64,000 nt of DNA from Armillaria gallica (GCA_037576215.1 JBANDB010000010.1:1240001-1304000), one strand, 5' to 3'. Counted from the stretch's first letter, positions 11,345 through 24,026 are shown. Notes: generated by a model not told the origin, from the letters alone. Numbers and translations are program-made.

Positions 11345-11935
11345 TTATAGACGAGCTTGCACGTCTAAGGTAGCGTCTTCTGGGCCTTCCTTGAGCGGAG
11401 AAGACGGAGTATTTGGTCTAAGTCGGATTTTCCAACCAGGTTTCTCCTCAGGGAGCTGGGAGGGAGTCGGCTGAGCAGGTAGTCATGGTTGTATAGATTT
11501 GGTATAGATAAGTACCTGAGCCGATATATGGGCTGAACGCGTCGTTTTAGACCAACCTCTTCTTTAAGATCGAGGGGAACCAACGCAACAGGTACTTTCC
11601 TTGGCTGTTGCGTCCTTCACTTGACCTGCGATAGTTTGCGTGAGATACAGAGGAGACTCAGATATTACTTACGTACTAACTAGAAAAGCGCCGCCTATTG
11701 CAGTGCACCAGAACGAGGAGCGTCGGGTAAGCCACACGAACTGGATGAATATCAAGTCCACGAGTGCAGGCGCATTCAAGGTCAAACGTTCAACGGCGTA
11801 GCTTCATCTCTCATACTTCAATGAAAATTGTGTCCCAAATAGTTCCATGACATTGATCGTTGGACACTCATCTGTGTACGTTTCATCATCAGACGTACAT
11901 TGGATGATAGCCCGTCTGGTAGATTTGGTCGTGAA
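11345..11935 (-). pseudogene. Gene X, broken right copy
   Basis: Matches 2067-2745. The start codon has changed from ATG to ACG (near 11931). Exon 1 keeps RRAIIQ but is interrupted by stops. Exon 2 retains VPLDLKEE and PPSSLRRNLVGKSDLD, then hits a TAG (11365-11367) where the left copy has a Ser codon (TCG). Function unknown, as for the left copy. Confidence 0.65.
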
Positions 11936-12046
11936 TATCCTCTATTGAGTAAAGTACAGGCAGAGAAATGCAGACTACACTGAGCCAAAGTCAGCTATGG
12001 AAGAAAAAGCCTAGAAGAAAGAGCATGCACATCATGAATGCAACAC

Positions 12047-12692
12047 CTAGATATCGTCGATGTCGACCTCGCCCTCATCTCCAAACTCAAATGTACACTC
12101 TCCATCTTCCTCGCCAAACGTGTCTGTCTCGTTAATTTTCGCATTCTCCGGCAACTCACCGTAGGCTTTGACTGAAGGCAAAACGTATCAACGACGAACA
12201 CGCTGAAAGACAGAAAAGAGACGCACGATTTCTTGCCTCGTCAGCGGTATACTTGACAATCACATCGGCTTTGTCGTCTTGGAAGTCCCGGAGCGAAAGA
12301 AGGACGATGTCTCCTTGGTTGATCCACACCTGCACGCTGTCAACGAACCGCCCAAGACGCTACGCAATAGAGACACGCACTTTTTTCCTCATCTTTCCTC
12401 GGATATGGGCTAGCCGCTTCTCCCCATCAAAGCACTGCGCCTCCAGCCGTCCATTCCCCAGCATCTTCGTCACTTGGGCGTATTCCTGGCCATCCTCCCG
12501 GAAAACAAGCTCACGCTTGTCGTCATCGTTTTCGTTCTTTCCTCTGCGGCGATTTTTGCCACCCTGGAAAGCATCGGTATAAAAAACAAGCGCTGAACGA
12601 AACCTGCAATGCACACCTTTCCCTTATTCTGAATCCCGAATCTTGAGTGGATTGAAAACCGATGCAAAGATGGAGGAACATACCTTGGGCAT
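12047..12692 (-). CDS. TIF11: Translation initiation factor eIF1A
   Basis: Exons on the minus strand: 12684-12692 (MPK), 12617-12628 (NKGK, 12 nt), 12381-12563, 12227-12329, 12047-12171. They sum to 432 nt, or 143 residues, which is the usual eIF1A length. The product binds the 40S A-site, promotes scanning and start-codon selection, and acts with eIF1 in the cytoplasm. Visible: basic N-terminal tail ([19 protein letters not shown]), the OB-fold ([55 protein letters not shown]) and the acidic C-terminal tail ending GEVDIDDI. All introns are 51-55 nt with GT-AG ends. An essential single-copy gene in fungi; the paralogue at 2868-3510 has lost a splice acceptor. Confidence 0.95.
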
Positions 12693-12999
12693 GTTGCAGT
12701 CGTTGATGTCTTGAGTCGGCCGATGCGCTCGTGATGGGACGACAGCACAGGCAGAAAAGTGTTGGTGATGGTAGTTACCTGGAAAGAAGAGTCGCCTGTC
12801 TTAGCTAAGCCGTGGGCCTTTTGACTCAATTTGGAGTCACTGTCGATCACGTACGCTTCCGAACTCAGTTGGCATTAATGTGATCGTGTATAATATTTCT
12901 AATAGCTAGTGAACATCTCGATAAGTATGCTACATGTAAAATTGATATGAGGGTGTAGATGTGTGGGGAAAGAAGACCGGGAAATAGACAAGCGAACAG
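12693..12999. other. Spacer between eIF1A promoter and Ca2+-ATPase 3' end
   Basis: About 110 bases of duplicated eIF1A upstream DNA, then unique AT-rich DNA. No gene. Confidence 0.5.
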
Positions 13000-15900
13000 T
13001 CACACAATATTTTGCTCACCACCAAATTTCCTGTATGCGGGATCGTTCTTCGGGGTATCAGGATGTAATTGAAGTTTGCCCTCCCATAGAGCGGCGGATG
13101 ACACAGAGGGATCGTTGTGCGCTGGATCCGACAGATTACCAGGCTTGATGTAACTGTGTCCGGCAGCTACAGCTCCTGCCATCATCGTTGGAGCCATTGT
13201 GAGGAGTGATGAGCTGAAAAATCAAACGCAGTCAGCGATATGTATTTTACAAAAATTGACGAGAATACTTACAGTCTCATGGGTCCTTGGTCATCGGACA
13301 AAGTTGCCCGGCGGCTTTTGACCACAAACGATGACGAACGAACGCGACCACCTCTTAGATTTGCAAACGTTCCGAGATTGTCTCTAACGACGGTGATTGC
13401 GCCAGTCCATCCTTCAGTGTCAGCATTCTTCGTCGGAAGAACTTCGCTTCGCCCAAGGAGTCCCAATTTCTTGAAGACCTTCTCGAAAGGTTTGGTGGGC
13501 ATCAGCCGGACGGCTATACCCAGTGGTATCGAAACGACGCCCAAAGCCAGAGAGATGCCCCATTCCCGGCCACCAACACGCGTGACCTGGAAGGCAGCAC
13601 CTCCAACAAAGACGATAAGTACTTGTACACCAACCTCTGTTCAAAAAGGTGTTAGAAGTACTCCTCAAAAACCCCAGACCGACGTACCAATAAGTGTGAT
13701 GCCCATGAAGTAGTAGTTCTTCGTGATCCCCTCAAATATATTAAGCTTCCTGTCTAATCGTCGACAATTGACCGAGTTGAAGATTTGCGCGAAAACGAAT
13801 GCATTGAATACCAAAGTCTGCACGACGGTGTTATTGTGATCGCTCGATTCTAGTCCAAGAATTCGGAGACCAAGGAAGTGGAAAACTAGCGAGATGATGA
13901 TTTGATAGATCGACTGGAACAAAATCATTTTGTACATGTCCGCAGAAAACAGCGGCGCCGTCTTTTTGTCTGGTTTACGATCAAGCAGCTTTTCTGTCGC
14001 GGGATCTGTAGCAAGAGCTAGTGCAGCGAATGTGTCCATAATGATATTGATCCACAGCAGCTGAACAGCCGTAAGGACAGGTTCTTCGTCAACAGATGCA
14101 ACCGCCGTCACAAACGTGATGACGACGGCCGTAATGTTGGTAGATATCTGGAACTGCAAGAATTTCCGGACAGCGTCATTAACACAGCGTCCCCAAATGA
14201 TAGCTTTCACAATTGACGAAAAATTGTCGTCCATGAGAATAATGTCCGATGCTTCTTTCGCAACTTCCGTCCCCGCGATGCCCATGGAGAATCCGACATG
14301 TGCAGTCTTCAGTGCAGGACCATCGTTGGTGCCATCACCGGTAACACCAACAATCTCACCCAACGACTTGAGGGTCTCAACGAGAAGTTTCTTGTCTTCC
14401 GGCGAAGAACGCGCCAATACTTGAAGTCGAGGAACAATCTCAAGCATATCGTTGCGTTCGAGTTTCCGGAAAATGGGGCCTTCCATGATTATACCACCGC
14501 TTGTATAGATCCCACATTGTGACGCAATTGAGCGAGCAGTGAGGACGTTGTCTCCCGTGCACATCTTGACAGTAACGCCAGCTTTGTGGCACTTGGCAAC
14601 GGCATCGCGGACACTGTCACGAAGTGGATCTTCAATACCAGTGATACCGATCAGGGTCAGATCATGCGCGAGGGAGGCATATTCGACCTAAGAATTACGA
14701 CGTTAGTCACATATATCATCCTACAAGATGAAGCCAACTTACTTCGTTCTGCTCATCATGAACAGCGTCTGAAGGCGGCCAAACGTCAAAATCCCTATAG
14801 CACAAGGCAATCGTTCGCAGAGTCTGGTTGGCGTAGAAAATGATGGTGCGAGCAATGTTATCGGCAGAGTGGTCATCAATCTGTGCAACCTCAACGTCGT
14901 CCCGCTGGGGACTGGCACTCCCAGGCTTCTGCACGACGACGTTGTGGGTACACTTCCTCGACAAAATCTCACTTGCGCCTTTAACATAAAAACGCCACTT
15001 CTTCTCTCCCATTTTGACAACTACCCCCATGGCCTTGCGCTCGCTAGAAAAAGGAATCATCTGGACGATGTCCGAGCTGTCTCGCGTCTTCTTGAAATCC
15101 GCCCATCCCAACTCCTGCGCAAACTTGAGGAGAGCTGTCTCCGTCTTGCTGCCAACGAAAATAGTCTCTCCAGATTCTGCATCGACATCCTGAAACGCAG
15201 TGGAGTTTACCGCGATAGCTTCGTTAAAAAGGGAACGTAATGCGGGAGTCATAACATCATTGAGCTGCGATTGATCAATAGAAAAATCATTGGGGTGCTT
15301 GCGGTGGCCGGGCTCTTCCTCCCCGACGTTCGTGCGTGTTTGATTCTCTTCTAGCTGGCGAACAAACTTTGCGTGGACGCCGACGGACCCAGCAACGACA
15401 GTCATCACGTTTTGTGTGAGAGTACCGGTCTTGTCCGTGCAAACGACTGATGCATTTGCCATGGTCTCGCAAGATCCTAGTACCCGTACCAATAGGTTTT
15501 CGTAAGTCATTCGTTTTGTCGCAAAAGCCAGTGCGAGAGTAACCGCTAGCGGCAGACCTGTAACATAAACGGATCATTAGACGGTGAAATATTCGGCAGT
15601 CATATTCAAGACAAACCTTCTGGGACAGCAACGACAATCAACGTTACTGATATAATCAGGATATTCACGAAAGCAATCCCCTTTTCGTTCGCCGTACTAC
15701 CCGAGGGATCAGTTCAGATATAAACGTAGAATAATGGATTGTACAAACCGGACAGGATCGTTAGTACCCAACTGTACGAAAAACCGAATCATCAAAGCAG
15801 TAAACAGTATCAGCCCTGCCAAACTGCCAAGTTTGGCAATGAGCTCAGCCAGATAGTTTAGCTTGAGCTGAAGAGGCGTATTCTCCCCACCGCCTCGCAA

Positions 15901-17733
15901 CGCTAAACAAACCGGTGATGAGGCTAGCCCGAATACCGGTGCCATGAACGTACGTACCCATCATAATTCTTCCATTGAAACTTTTAGTTCCAACAGCAAC
16001 AACAACATACTTCCCGACACCTTCCAAAACCTTGGAACCGCTGACGATGAAACAATCTGTATGCGCCAGATCTGCTGTGTTACCAGCCTCTTCCCGTCGT
16101 TTCTGGAGCATAGACATGCATTCTTCGAAAGTCGCTTTCTTGATCGCGTCTGATTCCCCCGTTGCACCAGACTCATCGCACCTGACATTATGTCCTCCCA
16201 GGAACACACCATCGCATGGAACAATCTCGCCTGGCTCCAGTAATGCGATATCGCCGACTACAACCTCCTAAAGGCAACGTTAGTCAACACAGCAAATTCG
16301 TCTGCTGAATACAAACTTTGATGTCGATGACTTTCTCAACACCGTCACGAATGACCTTAACACCACGTTCCTCCTTTCGTTCATTCAAAGTTTTGAATTG
16401 GCGTTCCTTCTGCCAGTCGTTCAATGAGCCGACAACCACCTTGTGTCCCACGATGTCAGAAAGGCTGTGCGAGAACGATAGGGTGACATTTTGCTTACGA
16501 CAATCATGATTGCGACCATAATAGCAACGCCTTCCACCCAATCCACCGGAGGCCCGTCGCTTTCATCACGAGCGACACCGAAATCTTGAAAGAATCCAAG
16601 AGCAAGAGAGACAACAGCAGCAATAGATAGTAAAATCTTCATTAAAAAGAGTCAAATGATGACCATGCTATAAGAGGGGAACATACCAGAACTTTGTCCT
16701 TGAGAGCTGTCCACATGAGCTGTAACAAGGACTTGCTACGGCGTTCGGGTAATATATTGGGCCCATAAACACGCCGACGCTCATCCAATGACGCCGCAAA
16801 CGCTGCTTCGTTGTAAATATCAGATGCATGAGTGGAATGAACATCTCCCCCGGGCTCTGTGAGAGTAATGGCGGGCACCTCCTTTTCAGGATCATGTCGC
16901 TGTGAAGCACCCTCTCCAGCACCCGGTCGACCATCACCATGCCCTGGGCCTGAGCCGAGCCCAAGAACGTTATCACAGCCTAGACCGCGTAGTAGACCAG
17001 ATGTTCCACCTATACCCTCCAGAGTATTCAGGTTCTTGGGATCGAGCATGTGGGCGAGCTCGTAGGGTTTGAAACGGAAAGGCGTGGGGTCAAAACTGGC
17101 ATTCTGTTCGAGTTCTGCTCGATGCCCGGTTACCTCTTCCTCCTTCTCATCGTCTTTTTTTGATTTCTTCTTCTTCTTTTTCTCTTTTGGCTGATTTACC
17201 TCCTCCTCCTTCTGCGCCTCAACCTCCTTCTCAGGTGGCGCGCTTTCAGACCTTTCACGGGAGGGTGAACGCGACGCGTCGTACTGCGTGTAGCTATGTG
17301 AATCGGAACCAGAACCAGACTTTTCACTGCGATGCTCTTCCACAAATGTTCCATCATTCGAACTAGTCAAAGTCCCCACACTGGCCTTCCGATTGTGTAT
17401 GGGCGAATCAGGCGAAAGAAGGTTGGCGTTGAAACGAACTTCAGGCTGGTTTTCCCGCAAAGCGAGAGTTGTCGGGTAAGGACCGGAAGAGCTGGAAAGA
17501 GTGGGTGATGGTGGTGCAGACGAAGCATCGGACATATCTGAGGGCGTCCCTGGTGAGTGAATCTCGACGGAATTACGCGTTTGCCTAGGTATATGCAGTG
17601 GAGATAGTAGGCCACCATGGCTACCGTCGTTGGGTGTAAGGGGTGTGGCCTCGTTGCTACTAGCACCATCGCCTGCAGAAGTAGCATCCTCGATGATGAT
17701 CGCAGGACTCATTGGTTGATTATGGGGCTCCAT
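13000..17733 (-). CDS. PMC1: Ca2+-transporting P-type ATPase, PMC1/PMCA type
   Basis: Start ATG at 17731-17733. The N-terminal 200 or so residues are low-complexity (Ser/Pro-rich, then a Lys/Glu run at 17150-17240). Then come PYELAHMLDPKNL, the actuator TGES loop (SGATGESDAIKK, near 16165), the M4 segment VPEGLPLAVTLALAFATKRM (near 15500-15540), the phosphorylation motif DKTGTLTQ (near 15430), KGASEIL (near 14980), and the hinge TGDGTNDGPALK (near 14340), followed by C-terminal membrane segments with WINIIMDTFAALALATDP (near 14050). The last exon (about 13000-13218) encodes an Ala/Gly- and Pro-containing tail ending KFGGEQNIV. It pumps Ca2+ into the vacuole or out of the cytosol. About ten exons with short introns; no lesion seen. 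Alternative: the plasma-membrane rather than the vacuolar paralogue; the sequence cannot tell. Confidence 0.92.
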
Positions 17734-19531
17734 GGTGTGTTGTTCGAATATAAGAGCAGAAAACGACAGTACTCATGCGTTGTGGGAGGATGCGAGCGAC
17801 AGGAAGGAGGTCGTGGTGTGCTGTAGAGGTCGTCTAAAAGATATATTCTGGAAATCTTGGCGCACTGCCTTCCACGCCGGATTCCTCGGATTCTCCCGAG
17901 AGTCCCCTTTTGGGAATTTACTGTTCAACCAACTGTGTTAACTCATGTTAAGCGCTCAAGTGGTTGAGATGGCGTCTATCACAATTCCCGCCTCGTAGCG
18001 CTGATGGTGTATGTAGATGAGTCCTGGTCACCTAATGGCTGTCTCTTTTACATTTTTCAGATTTTTTGTCGGCGGCCAAGCCTTTGCGGAGCGGCCTCCG
18101 GATCATCAAATGGGTTTTTTTTTCAGTGATCACTGCGGTTTTTGTTACTTGGAAGTATCTCTGCATTTGGAGACAACCCCTCTCCATGAAGACTGCTGTA
18201 TCTGCGGCTGCGTACTCATCTGACTGGCGCTGCCTTTGCTGTTTTCTCAGCAGCCATAGTGAGACACCATGCGGAGCTGTCGGAGCCTCGCAGCTCCCAT
18301 TTCGTCAGTGCATTGTCACTGCCGCGTTGCCCTGAAGGAAGTAGCCGATGCAAATTTGGCCACTTGCACTACAACCACGGCTTGTGTCCTCTTCCCCGGT
18401 TTCACAGAGCGAATTGCGCTATAAACGTCGGACCTTTTGCATTATTCTTAGACGAGCTCAAACCCAGAAGCCCCCAAATCCATTAAGACCACTGCACCGC
18501 CCCGCGACACACGATGTATTCTCTGTCTTTGAATTCTTCGCCCGTGTGACCATCGCAATAAGCAGACACCTTATCAATCGACCGATTGCGCGCATCCTTG
18601 TCCCGATCCCGCCAAGCGACCCAAGTCAATCTGTCAGTTCCAAATTTCTTGTCCCACAGGCACGCCAGCTCTCCTGGAATTTTCCAGCCTTCCAAGCAAG
18701 CCCACGCATAGCCTCGTTTCTATCTCATACTTGTCTTCCTTGGTATCTATACTTGATTCCATGATTGTATCTACTTTGGTCTCACCTCGCCAACTTTCAA
18801 CCGTCAAGGCTGTGTGGAGCACGTGGATTCAAGCATTGCTGCTAAGCTGGCGTGATTCTAGTATGGCCCAGCCGCCACTAACCGCCATATCGTCTGAGTT
18901 TATTCGCTACGGCAGCACGAAGTATATAGGAGCATCGTCATCAGCAGCCTACGAACTTTAAGTGAATCAAGGTATATTATTCTCAAACCCGATCGGAGTT
19001 CTGTTCAGTTGGCGTAGGCTGGGGAAGTCACTATAGCAGCAGCGGGCATCACTTAAATTCGCGAACATCCCTTTTGCATCAAACTGCAGGCGAAAAACGC
19101 AGCACGTTCCGACTGGAGCGAAGCTCGGTGCATCGAGCCTGACACATATATAAACAACGCGGGTACGGCGTTAATATTTAATACTTACCGCGCCGCCTTT
19201 TTATACGTAACTTTCCTGCCCACACCAAAAAGTTCTACCTCAAAAGGTATCACTTTCCAGGACAGCAATCGGCTGGCTTTAAAAGCCGTCCCGAAATGCC
19301 CAACCTACTCAGCTTTTTTACACGACGAACACGTTCACTTTAAGAGACAATAATATCAGTCTCCAGGCGTACCCCACGCGTTCCGGTTCCATTCCATGTT
19401 ATCAAAATAACTGCAAAATCAAGGAAATCACCGTTCAAGGGTGCTAGGACAAAAAGGAGGAAACCGAATCCGAGTCCGACGCTGGTAACATTGTCCCCTT
19501 TTCAAATAGCTTGCCATCGCGAACACTCGTG

Positions 19532-19538
19532 TGACTCA
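19532..19538. promoter_or_regulatory. AP-1/Gcn4-type site TGACTCA
   Basis: An exact TGACTCA, the core bound by AP-1/Gcn4-type bZIP factors, 20 bases from a CRE palindrome. One 7-mer can occur by chance; the pairing makes it worth noting. Confidence 0.3.
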
Positions 19539-19556
19539 TGCGCAGGGTGAATTTTT

Positions 19557-19566
19557 ATGACGTCAT
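19557..19566. promoter_or_regulatory. CRE palindrome ATGACGTCAT
   Basis: Perfect 10-bp palindrome containing TGACGTCA, the ATF/CREB-type bZIP site. It lies about 1.8 kb upstream of the Ca2+-ATPase start and 0.8 kb beyond the TPS1 stop, so its target is unclear. Confidence 0.35.
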
Positions 19567-20373
19567 TCTGCAGTGATCAGTCATGATCGGCGGCCGCAAC
19601 TTCTTGTAACACTGAACAGGTTAACTTCAAGCTACAGCACTCAGAGAGCTGTAGTGAGATTTTTGCCAAGCTGAGCATCAAGGAATATTTATAAACGCGT
19701 CTGTACCCTGAGCGAGCGCCGAGCATTACTGTAAGTAATCGTACACGTGCCTGAAGGCAAGTACTTAATACTTCCACCAAAATTTCCTGGTAAGTCTAAG
19801 TACTGATATAACTAGATTTCATTACCGAGCATCTCATGTACAGTCATACTCCGTAGTATTTGTTATCGCGTGTGGGGTTCATTTCCGGTACCAGTGTGTC
19901 AGGCTCAGATTCGACTGCGAAGTTTAACAGCATTTATTAATAACTTCACAGCACTTGGGGTTCTTGTCTTCTTTGGATATCTAGTAATACGAATCGATGG
20001 GCCCAGCTTGTCAGATGATTTGGGAAAGGGATGTACGCTTCCCCATTGTTCAAGGAAGTATTGTTCGACCAGTTTGTCGTATTGAGAGATATAAGCCATC
20101 GCATATCGATAGGGACCATGGTACCATGAAACCTAGGACATGAGTCATCAGTTTCCAACAACAATTCCTTCATATTTGACTATCGCTGCTAGAAAGTTCC
20201 ATACCAGCGCCAATCTTGTAAAAATTTCAGTCGCGGTCAGGTAAATCGCGATCATGACGCCGTTACAAGTACATGGATATTATCATTCCATACTTCTCTC
20301 TACATACATATCAAGTTCGATAAGTATAATGGCGTGTTCGTATCTCATATCGGAATTACCTCTAGACCTTTAT

Positions 20374-22125
20374 TTATGCTCCGTTCCCGTTCGGCGTAAT
20401 TAACCCATCCCTAATGACCCCATCCTCAATCTTCTGAACCGTCTCCGCGTCATCTTCAAACTTGATCCTGCCCATCTCCTTGATGAAGCTACTTCCCCAA
20501 AATGATGCACTGTACTTGTTTACATACTTGAAGAGCTTGCGATGGTTTTCCGCCCGAACACCGGCATCCATTGTAACAGCCTCATGAATCGCGTCGGCGA
20601 CCTGCTGCGAATCCCACGGATTGATAACGATTGACCCGTTCAGACTTTGCGCAGCACCAGCAAACTCCGAAAGGATCATGACTCCTTGTCTTGCTTGTTG
20701 ACAAGCAATGTACTCATATGACACCTGTGAAATGCTATGAGGAACTGCCTCGAAAAAAAGACCGAGGGTATACGGACCAGATTCATCCCGTCCCTTGTGC
20801 TCGATACTAGGCACACGTCACTGACCGCATACAGCGCGCATAGCTCGTCGAACGGCAAACTCTTGTGCATGAAATGGATCGGCATGAACTCGACAGTTCC
20901 GAAGCGGCCGTTGATCCTTCCAACGAGCTCGTTAACCGTCGACCGTAGATTCTGATACTCCTCCACATCCTGCCTCGACGGAACTGCTAGCTGAACGAGA
21001 ACCACTTTGCCGATCCATTCTGGATGCTGTGTCAAAAACAACTCCAAGCCGTGGAGTTTTTGCGGTACGCCTTTGATATAGTCGAGCCGATCGACGCCCA
21101 CAATGACCTTGACACCGCCAAACCGCTGTTCCAGCTGACCGATTCGGGATTTGACAGATTCTTTCTTGAGATTCTGGAGTAGTCGTTAGACAGTAAGCTG
21201 TGTGCTCGAGCGGGTTACTCACATCTATGAAGGACGCGGGCTCGATACCGATGGGAAAAGTGCCAACGTGGGCTAGCCGGCCTTCGAACTCGACCCCGTT
21301 GGGCATAGTGGGAAGACCAAGGATACGAGTGCATGAGGAGAGAAAGTGTCGGGCATAATCGTAGGTATGGAAACCGATGAGGTCGCAGTAAAGAATTCCG
21401 AGAAGGATTTCGCGTCGGACCGGGAGAATTCTAAAAGACATAAGGGAGCGCAACGAATGAGAGAATGAAACCCACCTGTATATCTCGCTGCTTGGGAATG
21501 GCGTATGTAAAAAGAAACCGATTTTGATTCCTGGAAGAGCTTCTGGCTTGGTTGCTGGGACATCCTCACCTTCAATGCCTTCAGTAATCTTGGAAAGTTC
21601 CTTCTGGGTATAATGACTCTCGCCGTTGATTAGACCGCGTAGGAGCATAGGCAGCAGCATGAGATGGTAATCCTGCACCCACACCATCGACCCCGGAGTG
21701 AGCTGCATCCTGACGGCCTCTGCAAACTGCAGATTCGCCTGCCGGTACGCCAACCAGTTCTCCTCTTCAAAATTCATCTCGCCGGGGTGGTAATGGAACA
21801 AGGGCCATAGAATGGAATTGGAAAAGCCGTTGTAGTGACGGTCCGCAACGTCATCATCGAGATATACGGCCTGGCAAGAGTACTCTTCCATCAGGCGCTT
21901 GTCGACGTGGGCACGGTCGCGAAAGGGAATGAAGAATCCTGGCCAGCCGATCCAGGTGAAGTTGAGCGACTTTTTGAAGCCAGAAAGTGCAGAAACGAGA
22001 CCACCGGAGGACATTTTGAAGTGGTACTCGCCTGCAGCATCCTTGGTGATGGTGATAGGGAGACGGTTGGAGACGACGATGAGGTGGCCGCCTTCCATGG
22101 CTGGGTCGATGGAAGAGCTGGACAT
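20374..22125 (-). CDS. TPS1: Trehalose-6-phosphate synthase (GT20)
   Basis: Transfers glucose from UDP-glucose to glucose-6-phosphate, the first step of trehalose synthesis in the cytosol. I place the start at the ATG at 22123-22125 (MSSSSIDPAMEGGHLIVVSN) because the open frame further upstream has no ATG. Family signatures in order: SNRLPITI, SGGLVSAL, GWPGF, WPLFHYHPGE, VWVQDYHLMLLP, LHTPFPSSEIYR, GVDRLDYIKGVPQKL (donor-site Arg/Lys), STRDGMNLV-SYEYIACQ and LSEFAGAAQSL. Four exons separated by introns near 21434-21477, 21175-21225 and 20725-20800. The C-terminus ends ITPNGNGA with no phosphatase domain, so this is the synthase subunit and not a TPS1-TPS2 fusion. No lesion seen. Confidence 0.95.
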
Positions 22126-22519
22126 GGGAGACCGGACTGTTATATACTCTGGACGTACTAGGCTGGACACGTCCAAGATTCCCAGCAAAACGCCAGATCA
22201 GGAAATTATCGGATTTAGTCCTGGACGAAGAACGTGTTTTCGACACCGGCTTCTGCGCAAAAATACTGGTGATGTCGTTTTATTCCGTTGTGAAGTTCAA
22301 TAAGAGATGGTAGGGAGAGGAAGGAATTAGGCAACCCTGGCTGCGTATTAAATACTGTAGAGGTCGAAGTGGAGAGCAAACGAGACCGTCATGTATGACG
22401 ACGACACGGAATGTCGGGAGCTGCCGGCCCGTCAATGCCGATCATTTTCCGGGATAAATTCAAAGCAATACAGTACTACTGTCATTCGATAAAACTACGG
22501 TACATGAGCATGAATATAT
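22126..22519. promoter_or_regulatory. TPS1 upstream region / P0 3' flank
   Basis: About 390 bases between the TPS1 start and the P0 stop, both minus strand; it should contain the TPS1 promoter and the P0 terminator. I see no CCCCT/AGGGG stress element here. Confidence 0.4.
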
Positions 22520-23612
22520 CTAATCGAAGAGACCGAAGCCCTGCAGCAAACGTTCGTCAGATACGATCGTCATAACGTGAGGAGCAATTCTTACCATATC
22601 GTCGTCAGATTCTTCTTCCTTCTCCGGCTCCTTCTCCTCAACGGCAGCGGCAGCAGGAGCAGCCTCGGCAGCAGCAGGGGCAGCAGCAACGGCAAATGCA
22701 TCGGGGTTGGCAAGGTACTCCTTGACCTAGAACGAAATTAGCACATGGAAAATATGTGTATGGATCCAAAAACAAACCTTCTCGGATCCATCAAACGTGT
22801 ACTCGGTAGCCAATGAAACGGCAAGAACATTCTTGTAAGCATTCACCAGGGAGTGAGCAACCGACACGATGGTGGGGTAGTTAACAGCAAGGGAAATAGC
22901 CGCGATGGTCTTGATACCGCTCAAGAACCTGTCCACGAGCTCCTGCTCATCAACATCCAGAACTTCCGGCGAGAACGAGTTTCCAGAGTCAAAGATCTGG
23001 ACAACCGTCATTCCGTAGGTGAAGGGGGAAATATTAAGCATGTTCAACAGGGTCGCCTCCGAAGTTCCCACACGAGTACCGGCTTGCACGACCTTAACGT
23101 CGGAGACGATTTCAATCGTACCACGGGCAATCTTGGTAGGGATACCGAGAGCCTGGAAGAAAGACGTCTTTCCGGGTTCCATACCGGTGTTACCAGCAGG
23201 GACAGTGACATCTTTGGGGGCAAAGGCACCAGCACGAGCGGGGGCCGCGACCTTGTTGGCGACGATGAGGTCGCGAACATCCTTGAGGTCTCCAGCGGTG
23301 AACACGAAACCGATGTTGCCCTTGACGTGGGGAAGGAGACGCTCGAACTGGGGGTATTCGGCGAGAATGGAACGGAGGGCACGTCGGACCATAGTGTTTT
23401 TGCCCATCAAAACGACACCCTTGCCGCGGAGAGAGACGCGAATCTGATGCATCTGGTTGGAACCGACATTGTCGACGTTGACCAGGAAAATCGACGCTGT
23501 AAGACTGTTAGCCCGTTGCATGATTTATTGCCAGAGAAGACGCACGATACTTGGCCAAGAGTTCCTTGAGTTTTTGGAAGTATAGTTCCTTGTCAGCGCG
23601 AGAAGCTCCCAT
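22520..23612 (-). CDS. RPP0: 60S acidic ribosomal protein P0 (uL10)
   Basis: Base of the ribosomal stalk; binds 25S rRNA and P1/P2 dimers and recruits elongation factors. Start ATG at 23610-23612 ([19 protein letters not shown]). Introns: near 23478-23548, near 22727-22780, and a last one near 22535-22595 that splits the C-terminus DDDM from GFGLFD. Signatures: [45 protein letters not shown], the Ala-rich hinge, then the universal acidic tail EESDDDMGFGLFD shared with P1/P2. Complete. A long open frame on the opposite strand (22853-23569) is a shadow. Confidence 0.96.
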
Positions 23613-24026
23613 TTTGTTTTCTGCAGACTGATGAGAAGGCGCCGTATATGTATCAGCGGGACATACAATGTGTTGGAATTTTACAGTGATAGTGCCTCCC
23701 TATTGGTCTCTGCTCGTCGTCAGCAGTGACCACAACAGAAACCACCTATGATACTCACCACGGAGTGCCAATGGATTTTTCAAGACGACTGAGATGCAGA
23801 AAGTGAGCGCCGCCGGTTTTCTTTCTGTGTACGCATACCGTGGGAATTATGAATAAGGTTTGAGGAGTTCCGGCATTTTCCGTTATCCTTCGACTCGACG
23901 AGGTCCAACTACTACTAGCCGTTGCCAGCCGTTGCGCTCGACGGCAAGGCTCTTCCAGGCAGAAACGCATTCATTTGCAGACAATCGTTGTCGTCGCTAC
24001 TATATCTTGCGTTAGCACCGTCTTAC
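23613..24026. promoter_or_regulatory. Divergent promoter region, RPP0 / helical-repeat gene
   Basis: About 415 bases between divergently transcribed genes. No site recognised beyond general pyrimidine-rich stretches. Confidence 0.4.

Larger units (their letters stand above)
9030..12805. repeat. Segmental duplication, right copy
   Basis: Colinear with 1-3630. Left border near 9030 (CTTGATGATNGACGGCGCTTG in both copies); right border near 12805, just upstream of eIF1A. Contains the intact eIF1A and the broken gene X. Confidence 0.85.
17734..20373. other. Large intergenic region (2.6 kb)
   Basis: Lies between the ATPase start and the TPS1 3' end (both minus strand). I find no convincing coding sequence, tRNA or transposon. 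A TATA-like TATATAAAC is at about 19147. Two bZIP-type sites lie at 19532 and 19558. The length is unusual for this gene-dense part, so an unannotated non-coding transcript or a very small gene is possible. Confidence 0.5.

Noticed and set aside
18348..18764. 138-codon ORF in the large intergenic region
   Set aside because: Low-complexity composition, a competing frame on the other strand, no recognisable domain.
22853..23569. 238-codon plus-strand ORF
   Set aside because: Exactly antisense to RPP0, whose third-position composition creates it; no protein-like features.
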